Source of the DNA: Crossaster papposus
Taxonomy: Eukaryota > Echinodermata > Asteroidea > Velatida > Solasteridae
Length of the DNA: 64,000 bases
NCBI GenBank assembly: GCA_037893245.1
Contig: JBAIAA010000779.1
Location: forward strand, 248,001 to 312,000
Direction: 5' to 3'
Below are positions 34,588 through 46,012 of this stretch, piece after piece (within the stretch, counting starts at the first letter, position 1; each line of letters opens with the position of its first letter). The position numbers were made by a program, and so were the translations under genes. Below the pieces are notes generated by a model that saw only the letters and a program-made list of their open reading frames with translations, was not told the origin of the DNA and ran no database searches.

Positions 34588-36216
34588 CTAGCAGGATGCC
34601 GCGCTTCGCGCGGCACCTGCTAGCTGGGTGAAATCGTAACTTATACTACACCTTGTTGACGTCTTAAAAACATAATGGATTGTATGACAAACAAATCGCG
34701 AAACTTAGCGAGTAGAGTACCAGCTAGAAAGTATTTCGAGCGCACGAAATTATTTCGAGCCCACGAACAGATATTCTTGGAGCGCAAGAAGTCATTTCGT
34801 GGCCACGACAACATTTCGAGCTCACGAAATAAGTTATTTTGAGTGCACAAAATAAAATACTCAAATTATTTCGTAACGGTGATTTTTATTCGTCATATGT
34901 CCCTTTAGGGGCTCCGTAGAATACCATCGAGTCTGAATAACAAACAATCTTTGTAAAAATACTTCCCGACTTTCGAACTAATAATACTCAATAGGCAGTC
35001 CATCTTCGCTTGCATGCTGCCTCATATGAAGCACGATATGTGGCAGAGAAAACCCCCCCTCTTTTGTGTTGACCATTGTGTTCCCGGAATCTCAGGAATT
35101 CCTTTTAGGTTTCAAGGGGGGGTGGGTTAGGTTACAATAGTGTTGAGTGTGTATAAGGTATAGGGATGAGAGGGGGGTACCCCTCTGCCACATATCGTGC
35201 TGGGTATATGCTGCCTGCGTCTCGTTATTTTTTAACAGGAATCGTACGGGAAACAATACGAACCACTTCGGGATTTCTGAGTTTACATCATCGTGAAAAT
35301 CCTGATTAAAAAACCCAACAGGCCGGCCATCTGACAGTGCGCCCTCAACTGACGTAATGCAGTCACGTTTCTAATTTGCATATTGATATCCACCATCGCC
35401 CTACAATTTCGCGACATTTTTGAACGATCAAAGTTGAAATTGAGGTAATAGCGATATGTTTCGGAGTGTTTTTAGACACATAATGTTGTAATATTTAAGT
35501 AACGACAATGTGAAGTAAAGAAATTTGCCCAAAACGCAACACGAAAGGAATAAATCATTTTTTAACGTTCCCAAGCTGTGACTGAAACGTGGTAGACGCG
35601 CACGAATTCGAAGCCGGCGCTCAACTGGTATTATGTTTACTCCGCAATAACCAAGGAAGTATAAATCGGGGCACCAGCTCAAATAACACGTGACGGGGCC
35701 GCCCAATCGCGAAAAAAAAAACCTCGGCACCAACTCGGCCACCGCGCAAGCAAGGCGGATACAATCAATTTGCGAAGGCTTCGCGTAACGCATGTAGCCG
35801 CCGCTTAATCGCAAACAGCCAACAATTTGGCAACCGAGTTACGGTAGTACGATTTCGGGAAGGCTTCGGCCCGAACTCCGGGCAAGGACAATGCAAAAAT
35901 AACGCAATAGTTCACGCAAAAAGGCCCGCAGACATCGACAGGCAATCGAAAAGCGATTACGCGTTTATCGGTAACGTCCGTTTCTTTTAAATCTCACTTC
36001 GGACGAATACGATTTTTTTTTAAATCTCATTCCCCGGGGGATTCCCCGTGGCGAACGATCCGGCACCCCGCCGCACCGACGCCGGCGGCACACACGCGCG
36101 GCGACGAGTCGCCCGACCAAAGGCCAACATGGCGCCAACCACGCGCCAAGATGGCGCGGCCCTGTGTTCCAAGATGGCGGCGCCCAGGGACAATTTAACA
36201 TCTTTTATAGTATAGA
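34588..36216 (-). mobile_element. Non-autonomous Helitron, unit F
   Basis: 1629 bp including a 185-bp MITE insertion (about 1435 bp without it). The 5' end at 36216 is preceded on the minus strand by A, so the array as a whole sits at a canonical A|T Helitron target. Confidence 0.9.
35023..35207. mobile_element. 185-bp MITE with 9-bp target duplication
   Basis: Flanked by ATGCTGCCT on both sides (35014-35022 and 35208-35216); the other Helitron units have it once. The subterminal inverted repeats read AGCACGATATGTGGCAGAG. A 9-bp duplication is typical of Mutator-like (MULE) elements, and a MULE transposase remnant occurs at 55.5 kb; no direct link is shown. Confidence 0.8.
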
Positions 36217-36253
36217 TGATAGATGATGATCTGTCCATGTGTAGAGGTCAGTG

Positions 36254-38031
36254 GGACTGGTATCGAAGGTATTGAGTGCATTATTTCTCCTGTTGGCGAA
36301 TGGGTTATGTCACATTGTCAAAACTCTTACTCATTAAACTGAAATGTAAAGAGCGCCCTCACTTTGGAGATCGGCCTCTGATTAGTAAGACCCAACGCGC
36401 GCGTCCTAAAAAAGTTATCATCGCGGTTAGTGGTTCCAATATATCTGATGAGACTTCCTCTTCATCCACCTCAGAAGAAATCGATGATTCAGAAGAGTTT
36501 GTCGCTATTTCCTCAAAGTCATCTGACAAGCCGAACTTCAGGTAAAGAGGTTAATAAATCATGTCAATGTGAACTTAGTTACACAGGAATCCGTTAAACA
36601 GTAGGCCCTAGTTCCCGTCCGAGTTATATTGGGCTCTAGTAATCGCTTTTTTTAACATGATCTGGCGCTACTAATATGATAATTCAAGCAATTACCAATG
36701 GTGTATCCTACGTTTAATCATGTTTCATTAATTACCTTTAATTTAAAACTATTTCCGTGTACTGCTTTGATGAGTTAAATTTACGGACTATAAATCCAGG
36801 GCTTTTTGCTCTTTTGACACTATCAGTATCAACGTGAAAACAACGTTTATCTTTTAGAATTTAGAAAGTAATCTAATGAACTATGTTTCTTGCCGTCATA
36901 GGCCGGCACTTAACACTGTGACTCGACTCGACTCAACATTCTTGACCTAATGACTCGACTCAAGTCACAAAATGACTCGACTCGACACGACTTGAGTCCA
37001 AAAAATCAGTGACTCGTTACAACTTTGCCTTATATACCATTGAACAGAGGAAATATCCTTTCCACAAACAGTCTTTTGTTTGTTTAGATATTCAGAGTTT
37101 TGGGAAAATATGAATTTAAAAAGGGGTATACTTGTTTTAGAGACACCCTGTATTAAGTAGATTAAGGTTCATCTAACATCAAACCTGTTTTTTTCTCCAT
37201 TTTTTTCATTTAAAAGTAAATAATGATTTCTCGCATCCAGCAAAATTATTGCGCTATAGATATCCTGTAATAAAATTTGTTCGGAAAAATTGAATTGTAT
37301 AATTCCGATAACGAAAAAAAAATAAGAACATTATAAATAAGAACCTCTGCCGAGGCCGGTTGAACAATAAAATACACCCTCCCCCCCCCCCCCCCCCCCC
37401 CCCCATCCACCCATTCATGATAATTCAAGCAATTACCAATGGTGTTTCCAACCTTTAAATAGTTATTATTAGAGGTGTAAACGAACGCGGTGACCGTGAA
37501 TGTAAAGTAGCCATGCCTATAACGCTTTGTGTACAAAAAATGATAAATTTATTTAAGTCGCCTGCCTGTCTTATTTTAACAGTCCTTTTCCATATCCAAA
37601 TTGAGTTTTCAACAAACCTCTGTGAAAATGAACTGAGGTAATATTATAACACTTGGAGGTTTGATACTCAATATTTGTATTATTTTATTTTTTTTTGTCT
37701 GGAGTCTTAATACAGAGATTATGAGAAAACGGGCATTTCTTGCGAGAAATTGTGTGAAAGGCATAGTCAAAATTGTCTCAAAAACTCATTTTGTTTTTAT
37801 CTGATCGTCCTGAAAAATTGGGAATTGATTGTTGGGGATTTAGTCTTTACAAAAAACATATAATCTCAAAATCGACCACCCCTTCAAATTTTGACTTTGA
37901 CTGGCCGTACTGGGAAATCACTCTGTGCGACTTTACGCTCATTTTGTGATGACAGGTCACATATATCTACTTAAAGTAATTATAACAAAGAAAACATTGT
38001 TTACGATATTCAAGGACGAATTTGCTTTGGT
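36254..38031. repeat. Resumption of the segmental duplicate
   Basis: Matches about 16675-18000 after the hAT-like insertion, including the GACTCGACTCGAC-type cluster (36920-36990). It contains a poly-C run of about 25 bases at 37379-37403. About 37640-38030 is extra relative to the first copy. An open frame at 36276-36545 is not convincing. Confidence 0.65.
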
Positions 38032-38425
38032 TAAAGGTAGGATACACCATTTGCAGATATTGAAAATATTTACTACCGAATTATTAAGAAATATCTTACT
38101 CATTTGAAAGTATAAATAATGATTCTAGGCATCCAGTAAAATGATTGCGCTAGAAATCCTGTAATTATTCCGAAAATTACAATTTTATACGAAATAATTC
38201 GCGATCACCGGACGGCGATCGCGAAAAAACAAAGATAACATAAGAATATCTGACCAATGCCGGTTGAAAACAAACGCTGTTTTTTGTGCTTTTCTCGGCA
38301 TCCATGATTGTAAAACTTCGGACAGGTCGGTTAGGCCTAAATGATATTTACTATGAAATACAAGCCCCCAAATCTACCCATTAATGATAATTCAAGCAAT
38401 TACCAATGGTGTATCCTACCTTTAA
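38032..38425 (+). mobile_element. Full-length TTAA-type MITE, copy A
   Basis: The ends AGGTAGGATACACC and GGTGTATCCTACCT are preceded and followed by TTAA. Internal landmarks are GACCAATGCCGGTTGAAAAC and the TGATAATTCAAGCAATTACC block. TTAA on both sides in all three full copies suggests piggyBac-type mobilisation, although TTAA could be part of the terminal repeat. Confidence 0.65.
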
Positions 38426-38754
38426 TTGTGAACGTGGACTTTATGGGAAGTCTGATTCTACAGAGTAAGGTACGAGAACGAATTGGAAAATGTTATCACT
38501 GATCGATAAGACAAACAATGGAGATGTGGCAACAAACTTAAATGCGGAAAGAAAACACAGAAGTTATTCGAACTCTAAAGCCCAGTACGTGATTTGTGGA
38601 CATCTATGTCTCACTTAGTTTTGGTTGGTTTTTTTAATGGCAAAACAGAATGAATTTTCCAAACCTTAAATTATATGAGGTTCGACGGGGTGTGGCTAGG
38701 CGAATAAATTTCTGCCATTGGGTCGCAGATTATTCGAAAATCCTTATTCATTCT

Positions 38755-40215
38755 TGAAATGCAACCCGTGTCTGCCCCTATTTACAAAAAGCTTTCTGGT
38801 GTAGCCAGTCCCACAAGAAGCCCCATCTTAGAAGAAGCCTTAGTTTGGAAATCCCTCAGGTTTGACAAAGCATTAATTATTAAAATGGCCAAGGACGACA
38901 TTGCGGGGCGCCAGCGTCCATGAATGGAACCCGCGTTCCCCACGTTTGTGACGAAAAAGGACTTATTTTACCGCTTACAACTAGAGGAGCTGAAAGTACG
39001 TGGATCAGTTACATCGACATTTATTTCATTCAGTTCACATTCAAACAAAACTTATCAAACTACAATGTATTTATATATTGCAATCGTACTTTCAGATTGA
39101 AGTATTAAAACATATGTACTGAAGGTATAGTAGTAGGCACTTGGGCTAGAGCAGTCTTGTGCGTACACATACACAGTTTGAAGCAAGAGGTCTTTGCTTT
39201 GAAACTCAGTTGAATTATACACGGGTACATTACAAAGTATACATTAAATTGTGAAGCGACATCAAAAGTTCAATAAACAAAGTAAAAAAAGTCAAGGTTA
39301 ATCGCAAATTATAGGAAATGTTTGATTCAAATGAACCGAAAATACTGGATTATTTACTGACCTGTTTTAATTGGCAAGCTAATTAAACTGGATATGAGTA
39401 TTTATGACATTACAAATCTGTATTCAATACCATTACACATTTGATTTTCTTTTGAATGTACTCAAAAATAATACTTGCCAATCTACAAAGTATTTTTTAA
39501 AATCGATTGAGAAGAAAGTAGCTTAAAAAGGAATGTGAATTTTATTCCAAGTGATTTTTTTTGTCTCCATTTAGTGTCATGTTTATTTGAATTCTCATTT
39601 AGCGAAATAGATTGCCTCTTTACAATTTTTTTTTTAATAATCAGCAAAAAATCTCCAGTCGAACCAGCTTTGCTAAATTGAATGATGATTAGGTGTCACG
39701 AAAAGGAACGACGATACGCTAAATTGAACACATTGCTAAAGAAATGTCAATGCCCAAAACACTAAATTGAATGCTCGAATTCTTAGTTTGAAACACGGTA
39801 AAAACTGGAGAGGCAAAATCGCACAACAAATAACTTGACTGCCTATTTGCCGAAATTGACTGGAAAAAAATATAGATTTTAAACAAGTTCTCGACGGAGA
39901 AATTGTAAACTGTACATGAGAAATAGTTGGTTTTTTAAACTGTTTGTAATGCCTGTGTAATTAAATGCCGTGTGACCTACAGTCCTCCAATCAAATGACA
40001 GGATCTACTGGTGTTCTGCACATTCTTATAGTTTTATCCTCCAATAAATTACAACGATCTACTTGGGTGTTATGTAAACAAGAAAAGAATGTTTTGCATT
40101 CGTGCATTGGTGAGAATATGTTCATTCGTTGAAAGATGAAACGATCCATTCATTTAATCTTTCAACCATTATTTATATACTGTTTCACGGCGTTTCGTGC
40201 TCACATTTGCGCGCA
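38755..40215. repeat. Right arm of the inverted duplication
   Basis: Reverse complement of about 1-1415. No gene is supported. The arm begins soon after an inverted fragment of the lectin flank (38440-38585). Confidence 0.8.
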
Positions 40216-40717
40216 AATGGAGATTTATGTTTTCCCGCTAGGTTAAGCGTGCCTTTTGCCGTGCTTACTGCTTACGGTCTTTATGAAATAGACGAAGGCT
40301 CTGTTAGCAGAAAATCGTGTGCTTAGCAACGCCGTGAAATTGGGCCCAGGAATTTTCCTAATGTCCTGTCTGACGGGAACGTCATATGGTGCGAGTTACT
40401 CTCAGGGTGTACACTAAGCTACCGTCAATCATAAGTGGTGATATCGCAAACATAATAATCAAGGTGCTCATTTTCATTATAACAAAAAGTCTCACCATGG
40501 CCAATCGGCTATACTTGTATTCTGATCAGTCTGACGATGGTGACTCCAGAAGTGATATTTTTTGTTCATTTGGTGTACAATGATTTGGACGATGCGAATG
40601 ACAGTTTGAGCTATACATTCACAGCTATAAAAGACACATTTGCACCGCCTTCAGGTAACATTGGATTATTGTTACAAAGCTGGTTCCCTTTGTCATCGGC
40701 GTCGGATACACAGGGTG
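40216..40717. other. Unassigned DNA 3' of lectin copy
   Basis: Open frames at 40386-40740 (+) partly overlap the end of the opposite-strand lectin region and carry no recognised domain. No AATAAA was seen close to the lectin stop on the minus strand. Confidence 0.35.
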
Positions 40718-41236
40718 TTACTGTGCATTATCTGTGGTAAATCTGTGCGGCATCTCGCAGACAAATGGCTCTTCTATGTTGCAAGACTGATCCCACCAAA
40801 CGCCGTCAGGAATAAACACGCAGACACAAGGAGCGTCTGACCCACCATTTGGATCCTTTGGACCCCAGTTGAAGTAGTTCTCCTGGCTTCCATCCAACCA
40901 TTCGAAATTGTCGTAGCGTTTGAGGCCGATCCACAGCACCGTCCCCAGACTATTAACGATCTTGGCGTATTCTTTGAGAAAGTCGTTCTCCTTCTCGCTG
41001 TTGATTGACATGAGATGAGCCGGTCTCCCAGGGCGGGACAGGCCTTGGCAGTACGCCTCGGCATCCTGGAAAGGTTTCAGCTTGTTGACGATGAGATGGC
41101 AGCGATTTCCAAACTCTATCCAGCCTGTATTGCACGGAGCGCACCCCAAAACCATGGATTTGTGATCCATGGTTCCACTTAATACAAAACTGATGACGAA
41201 TAGAACAGACGAAGTTTGAAAAGTTGCCATCTGCAT
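40718..41236 (-). CDS. Secreted single-domain C-type lectin, inverted paralogue
   Basis: 172 residues. A signal peptide (about 1-21) precedes a C-type lectin domain (32-161), very close to the protein at 18993-19739. WIGL is kept; the ligand region reads KDPNGGSD followed by PCVC, giving an extra Cys at 139; WWDQSC keeps the last disulfide. Differences cluster around the ligand-binding loops. It ends soon after the domain (TTDNAQ), which is the normal architecture for such lectins and suggests that the longer tail of the other copy is abnormal. It is divergently placed relative to the geneless lectin-PAN flank at 41820. Likely extracellular recognition protein. Confidence 0.85.
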   Translation of the reverse strand: MQMATFQTSSVLFVISFVLSGTMDHKSMVLGCAPCNTGWIEFGNRCHLIVNKLKPFQDAEAYCQGLSRPGRPAHLMSINSEKENDFLKEYAKIVNSLGTVLWIGLKRYDNFEWLDGSQENYFNWGPKDPNGGSDAPCVCVFIPDGVWWDQSCNIEEPFVCEMPHRFTTDNAQ

Positions 41237-41819
41237 AAGCCGGGGAGTAAATTAGAATGTTTAGAAGTATTACGTCAGACAAATGGCGGTAATTCTCAGT
41301 CTATGATTGTGGTATTAAGCCAGAAGCCCGTCATGCGTTCACACACCACTTTAGTCAGACAGCTTTATGATAACATACTAAGTCTCGTGCACTTGCTTAA
41401 AGTCGCATCCTCGCGGGTGCATTATCACTACATGTGTACGGTAATTTGCGTGTTCAAGCCAAATGGTGATTGGATGATGATGTTGCCTGCACCACCTCAT
41501 CACGGTCACCAATGATCATTCTGCTCGTACTACCACCCTTTGGTTTTGTCTTAGTTTTTTGTTGTTCCTGGTTTTCTAAAAAGTAATTTCCCACGGAACA
41601 TGGTGTACCACAGAGTGGTTTTTTTGACGGATGACGAATAAACACGTCCCGAGCAAGGCCTGAACAAAATGTTTACTATTCACGGATGACGAGTTAATCA
41701 GTCAGGCACAGCAGATAAATTCCGCGGGGTAGTGTATATACCCTGCAAAAGTGTCCTTGTTTGTGGCGGTCGTGTATTTACGCTAAAAGTTTCCCGCAAG
41801 CGAGGGGTATACACGACTG
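41237..41819 (-). promoter_or_regulatory. Upstream region of inverted lectin
   Basis: Inverted counterpart of 18341-18992. It would act as the promoter side of the lectin at 40718-41236 and sits between two oppositely oriented lectin-type modules. No individual site is certain. Confidence 0.35.
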
Positions 41820-44340
41820 ACATGTATGGCATACACGCGGTGGACGTTAATATATACGTCGACGTTGCCAATCATGCTTCGTTGACGCGGTGGACGTGTA
41901 TATACGCTATATCGTGGTTCCCTTTGCTGTGCTCAGTGAAGTGAAATGTATAGGTTGAAAATCGTTGGCTTTAGAGTTCGAATAACTTCTCTGTTTTCTT
42001 TCCGCATTGAAGTTTGTTGCCACATCTCCATTGTTTGTCTTGTTGATCAGTGATAATATTTTCCAATTCGTTCTCGTACCTTACACTGTAGAATCAGACT
42101 TCCCATAAAGTCCACGTTCACAATTAACCAAAGCCAATTCGTTCTTGAATATCGCAAACAATGTTTCCTTTATTATAATTACTTTACACAATGCCACAGT
42201 AGATATATTACCTCAGTTCACTTGGACAGGGAAAAGGACTGTTAAAATGAGTCAGGCAGGCGACTTAATAAAATTTATCGATTTTGTACACAAAGCGTTA
42301 TAGGCATGGCTACTTTACATTCACGGTCTCCGCGTTCGTTTACACCTATATTAATAAGGGAATAAATGTGTGTTCGAGAGGTTTTAATCACTCTGTTTAA
42401 TACCGCTTGGAGTCTGGGTGCTGATAATTACCCGAGCCGAAGGCGAGGGTAATTATCAGCACCCAGACTCCAAGCGGTATTAAACAGAGTGATTAATACC
42501 GACCGAACACACATTTATTCCCATTCATAAATACCTTTTTTGTAAAATTCAGCCCAAAAAGCCCCGAAAATCCCGGAAAATTGTCGCAAGTACATTTCGG
42601 TGTTTCGCCATTCTGTCTTTGTCAAATGACATGTTTCCGCCTCTGTCGCTCTCTACACAATACATGCAATAAAGCGTATTTACTGTGAACCAGACTATTA
42701 CTGCCATTGGCAACCTCGTTCCCAAGGTGTCGAGCTGTACGCGCCCAACACTACCCGCTCTTATTATTGGAGACGAGGTATGGTTTAGGGTTGGAAATAA
42801 AGTGAGCCCTGGGGACGAAATGTTGTTTCCAGCTGGGTTTAAACACTTCCAGCCATGTCTTTATCGTCCGTTTAATACCGGCCACGTGACGGGCTCTCGA
42901 CCAATAGGAATGCCTAAACTGTCCCAGGTATTTATGAATAATAATTTAAGGGTAGGATACATCATTGGTAATTGCTTAAATTATCATAAATGGGTGAATC
43001 AGAGGGGGGGGGGGGGAATTTATTTTTCAACCGGCGTCGGCAGTGGCTCTTATTTATAATGTTCTTGGTTTTTTTCTTCGCGATCGGCGTCCGGAATTAT
43101 GAATTTAAATTTTCGTTTAATTAAATTTAATTAACAAATACAGAATATCTAGCGCATTCATTTTGCTGGATGCCTACAATCATTCTTTACTTTCAAACAA
43201 TACAAGAAATAGGGAAAAAAACTGTTTGCTCGTCGATGTAATTCTTTGAACCTTCATCTACTTAATACGAGCTTTGCGCTCGCATTTTACAGTTTTGGGT
43301 GTAACCCCCGTCTAAAACAATCCTAGATCCGCGCCTGCACTCTTTCAACAATCAACGGTCGTTTTAGATTTGTTTGTAAATGTAAGTCCTTCAAGATTAT
43401 GAGAATGAAACATTGTGTCCCAAAAGACATTTTAGTCTCTTATATAAGTTTTTATCCAATGACCGCCACACAATTATTTAATAAATTGTCCTCTTTGTAC
43501 GAGTGCTTCGATTCCACGAGTCCACATGTATTTTAGATTTTCGAAAGTGATAGGTCAAGTTTTGGTACGATATTTCTCTTCCACGTCATGCAATTGTTTA
43601 GTTTCCATAATGTGGCCCAACCACAGTTGCCATAATTACTTTTGAGTAAATACACCTTTTAACAGTGTCATACACTAGAGAAATTAAGGGAAGCAGTCAA
43701 CCCTTTCACCCAAATAACAACTGTACATTATAAGGTGTCAACCTGAGCGATAGAGCAAATACCTAACAACCTGTCCTTGAGACTCATTCGAGGGATGCGG
43801 TCACATACTAGTGCTAGCAGCAATTTTTCAGGGGTGATTTTAATGAAAAATCTTTGTACCCAAAATAATTATAGTCGAGGGGTCCGGAAGCACGCCACCA
43901 GTCAACTGTCAGGCTCTACCCGAGTTCATTTTCACAAAGGTTTGTTGAATACTCATCTTGAACAGGGGAAGGAGTGAAATATGACGGGCAGGCCACCTAA
44001 ATAATTAAATGTATCGAATTTTATACAAAGCGTTATGCACGGCTGCTTTACATTCACAGTCACCGCGTTTGTTAATAGAAAGCTCATGTATTGGTTCATC
44101 AAAATAACGAGAGCAACTGGCAAACTGGTCAGTACGAAACTAGTGAGACAGGTGGACAGATACAACTAGAAACAACGTATCGTCGTTTGCTGTTAACTGT
44201 GCAATAATATTTGGATCACAAATCAACTTCATGTCCTCTCAGTTTGTTAATTTGGTCACAGTCACAGAGAATAAGTGCATGGTGTAGGTGGTCTATGCGC
44301 GTCTTAAGTCATACTGAGCGATCCGACTTTGGCTTAGATA
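41820..44340. repeat. Lectin-PAN upstream flank, copy 2 (gene missing)
   Basis: Co-linear with 6460-7651 plus 10699-11440 and with 46780-48960, apart from the palindrome element at 42358-42939. The match stops near 44330, about where 70-100 bp of leader and then the start codon would follow. No lectin-PAN coding sequence follows. The TATA-like box reads TAGAAA. Confidence 0.8.
42358..42939. mobile_element. Palindrome-bearing non-autonomous element, copy 2
   Basis: Reverse orientation relative to 27043-27827. The palindrome (42358-42532) is nearly perfect, centred on a GC-rich CCGAGCCGAAGGCG stretch, followed by a body of about 407 bp ending GGTATTTATGAAT. The site is uninterrupted in flank copy 1 (near 6980). 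Confidence 0.7.
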
Positions 44341-45247
44341 AACAATTTTTGGCTTAGATAAACAATCTTTGTTGTTATATATTAATGTTATACAGAACGT
44401 AATTATGTGTCTAAGACAGTTAATGGAGTTCCGCAAATTGCTTTTAATCTAGACTATTCAACTCGGTGCAGTGTAACAATATACTGAAATTTTAAATTAT
44501 AATGATTTGTTGAGCGGAATTATATACACTTGGGCAATCTGACGCAACACACTAAGAAATAAAGGTTCAGAAGTGCACCCTATTATAGTTGGTACAATAG
44601 CACCACCCCTATAATACCGGTTTCACACTATGTAGTTTTACCCCGGTTATCTCGGGGTTAACGAAATATTTAACTCCGAGATTACCTGGGTAGTTTTGAG
44701 CGTTCACACTACACTTCTCGGGGTTAGAAATTCCCTGGGTTAACGAAACCCCGATTAACCTGGGTAATTTCTAACCCTACTCGCGAGGTGGGTTAACCCA
44801 CTAATCTCGGGGTTAACGACAGCCTTGAGACAATTCTCCGGGTGACTTTCAGTAGTGTGAATGCTCGCCGGGTTTTCTTTAACCCGGGTCCGTTCGTCGA
44901 GTTTTATCAGCGCAGCCAGCCTTGCGCGTGCGCGCTGCGAAAGTCAAACAATGACGTAATTTGTAGTATTCCCTTGTTGTAATGGCTTTATTTTTACGTG
45001 TATGTACTGAAGTACACCATTCGGTACTGTTCGGTAGTTTGTTTTACGTACACTAAATGCAAGGCACCAGTCTTAACACGTACACGTGTAGGGGAACACA
45101 TTTTTCTATATCGGCTTGTCATTTTACACACCGCATTATCCAGAGTTCCTCTTTCTTTCATAACAATGGCGAAATTCAGAAATACAATTCAGAAATAGTA
45201 AGACCAACGCTACTGTTTCCAATTCCATGTCGTGCGCCATTTTTCTG

Positions 45248-45930
45248 TCAAACTGTTGTAAGCGCAAAAGATTGTGGAAGGGAAGAGGTCAAACAAGGAA
45301 TTTCAGTGGCAGAATTGCTGAACAACATAAAGTTGGTTTTTGTAATATTTAGAGATAGCTTATTGACATTAAACCAATTAGCAACAGATTTGAGTTCAAT
45401 ATTGACCTTATTGATAAGATAAGTAAGGTTACTATGAGAACAGAATATGTTTGAGTCATCGGCAAACAATATAAAAGAGAGTTCCTCAGAGGATTTGATA
45501 AAATCATTAATGTATATTAAAAAAAGAAAGGGTCCCAATATGGATCCTTGAGGTACACCATGTGAAAGGTTTCTAGAGTTTGAATTAATACCATTAATAG
45601 ATACATACTGGGATCTGTGGGAAAGGTAACTCCTAAACCACTGAAGAGAAATTCCTCGAATACCATAATACGAAAGCTTATACAATAAAATATCGTGGTC
45701 AATTGTATCGAACGCCTTTGAGAGGTCAAGAAATATCCCCAGTGTGTGCTCAGAGTCATCAATTGCTTCAGAAACCTTATCAATACAATCTAAAAGGGCA
45801 TGAGAAGTTGAATGTTTACTACGGAATCCATATTGGGATTTAGACAAAATATTAAATTTATCTAAAAATTTAATAATACGTGCATATACACATTTTTCTA
45901 AAATCTTAGAAAAACATGTTAGAGTTGTAT
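45248..45930 (-). pseudogene. LINE reverse transcriptase fragment
   Basis: The frame from 45847 gives 199 residues with DLSKAFD (41-47), GVPQGSILGP (97-106) and an intact FADD box (128-131). The reading extends upstream without a stop through CFSKILEK-type sequence to about 45930. It is a jockey/CR1-like RT core without endonuclease or C-terminal region, so it is a fragment, even though its active site is intact. It differs from the LINE at 20440. It lies inside an inverted-repeat element. Confidence 0.8.
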
Positions 45931-45937
45931 GGGATCT

Positions 45938-46012
45938 AACTAGGGTTAGGGTTAGGGGTTAAGGTTAGGGTTATGGTTATAGTTTGGGGTTAGGGGTAGG
46001 GGTTATGGTTGT
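45938..46012. repeat. Degenerate telomere-like repeats
   Basis: Tandem TTAGGG with variants GGGGTTA and GGTTATGGTTA. Short sequences on both sides (ACATGTTAGAGTTGT and ACAACTCTAACAT) are inverted. Confidence 0.7.

Larger units (their letters stand above)
29936..36253. mobile_element. hAT-like element hosting four Helitrons
   Basis: The terminal inverted repeats start CACTGACCTCTACAC and are flanked by the 8-bp direct repeat GGACTAGT/GGACTGGT (29928-29935 and 36254-36261). The paralogous locus near 16665 has the single uninterrupted site. An 8-bp duplication is typical of hAT transposons. Internal copies of the terminal repeat at 30064-30078 and from 30132 suggest a tandem or nested pair of small MITEs. 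Without the Helitron array it is only about 330 bp and non-coding. Confidence 0.75.

Noticed and set aside
40386..40740. Plus-strand open frames next to the inverted lectin
   Set aside because: Short, partly antisense to the lectin region, no domain; a possible donor at about 40658 is not enough to call an exon.
45057..45422. Plus-strand open frame
   Set aside because: Mostly antisense to the reverse-transcriptase fragment.
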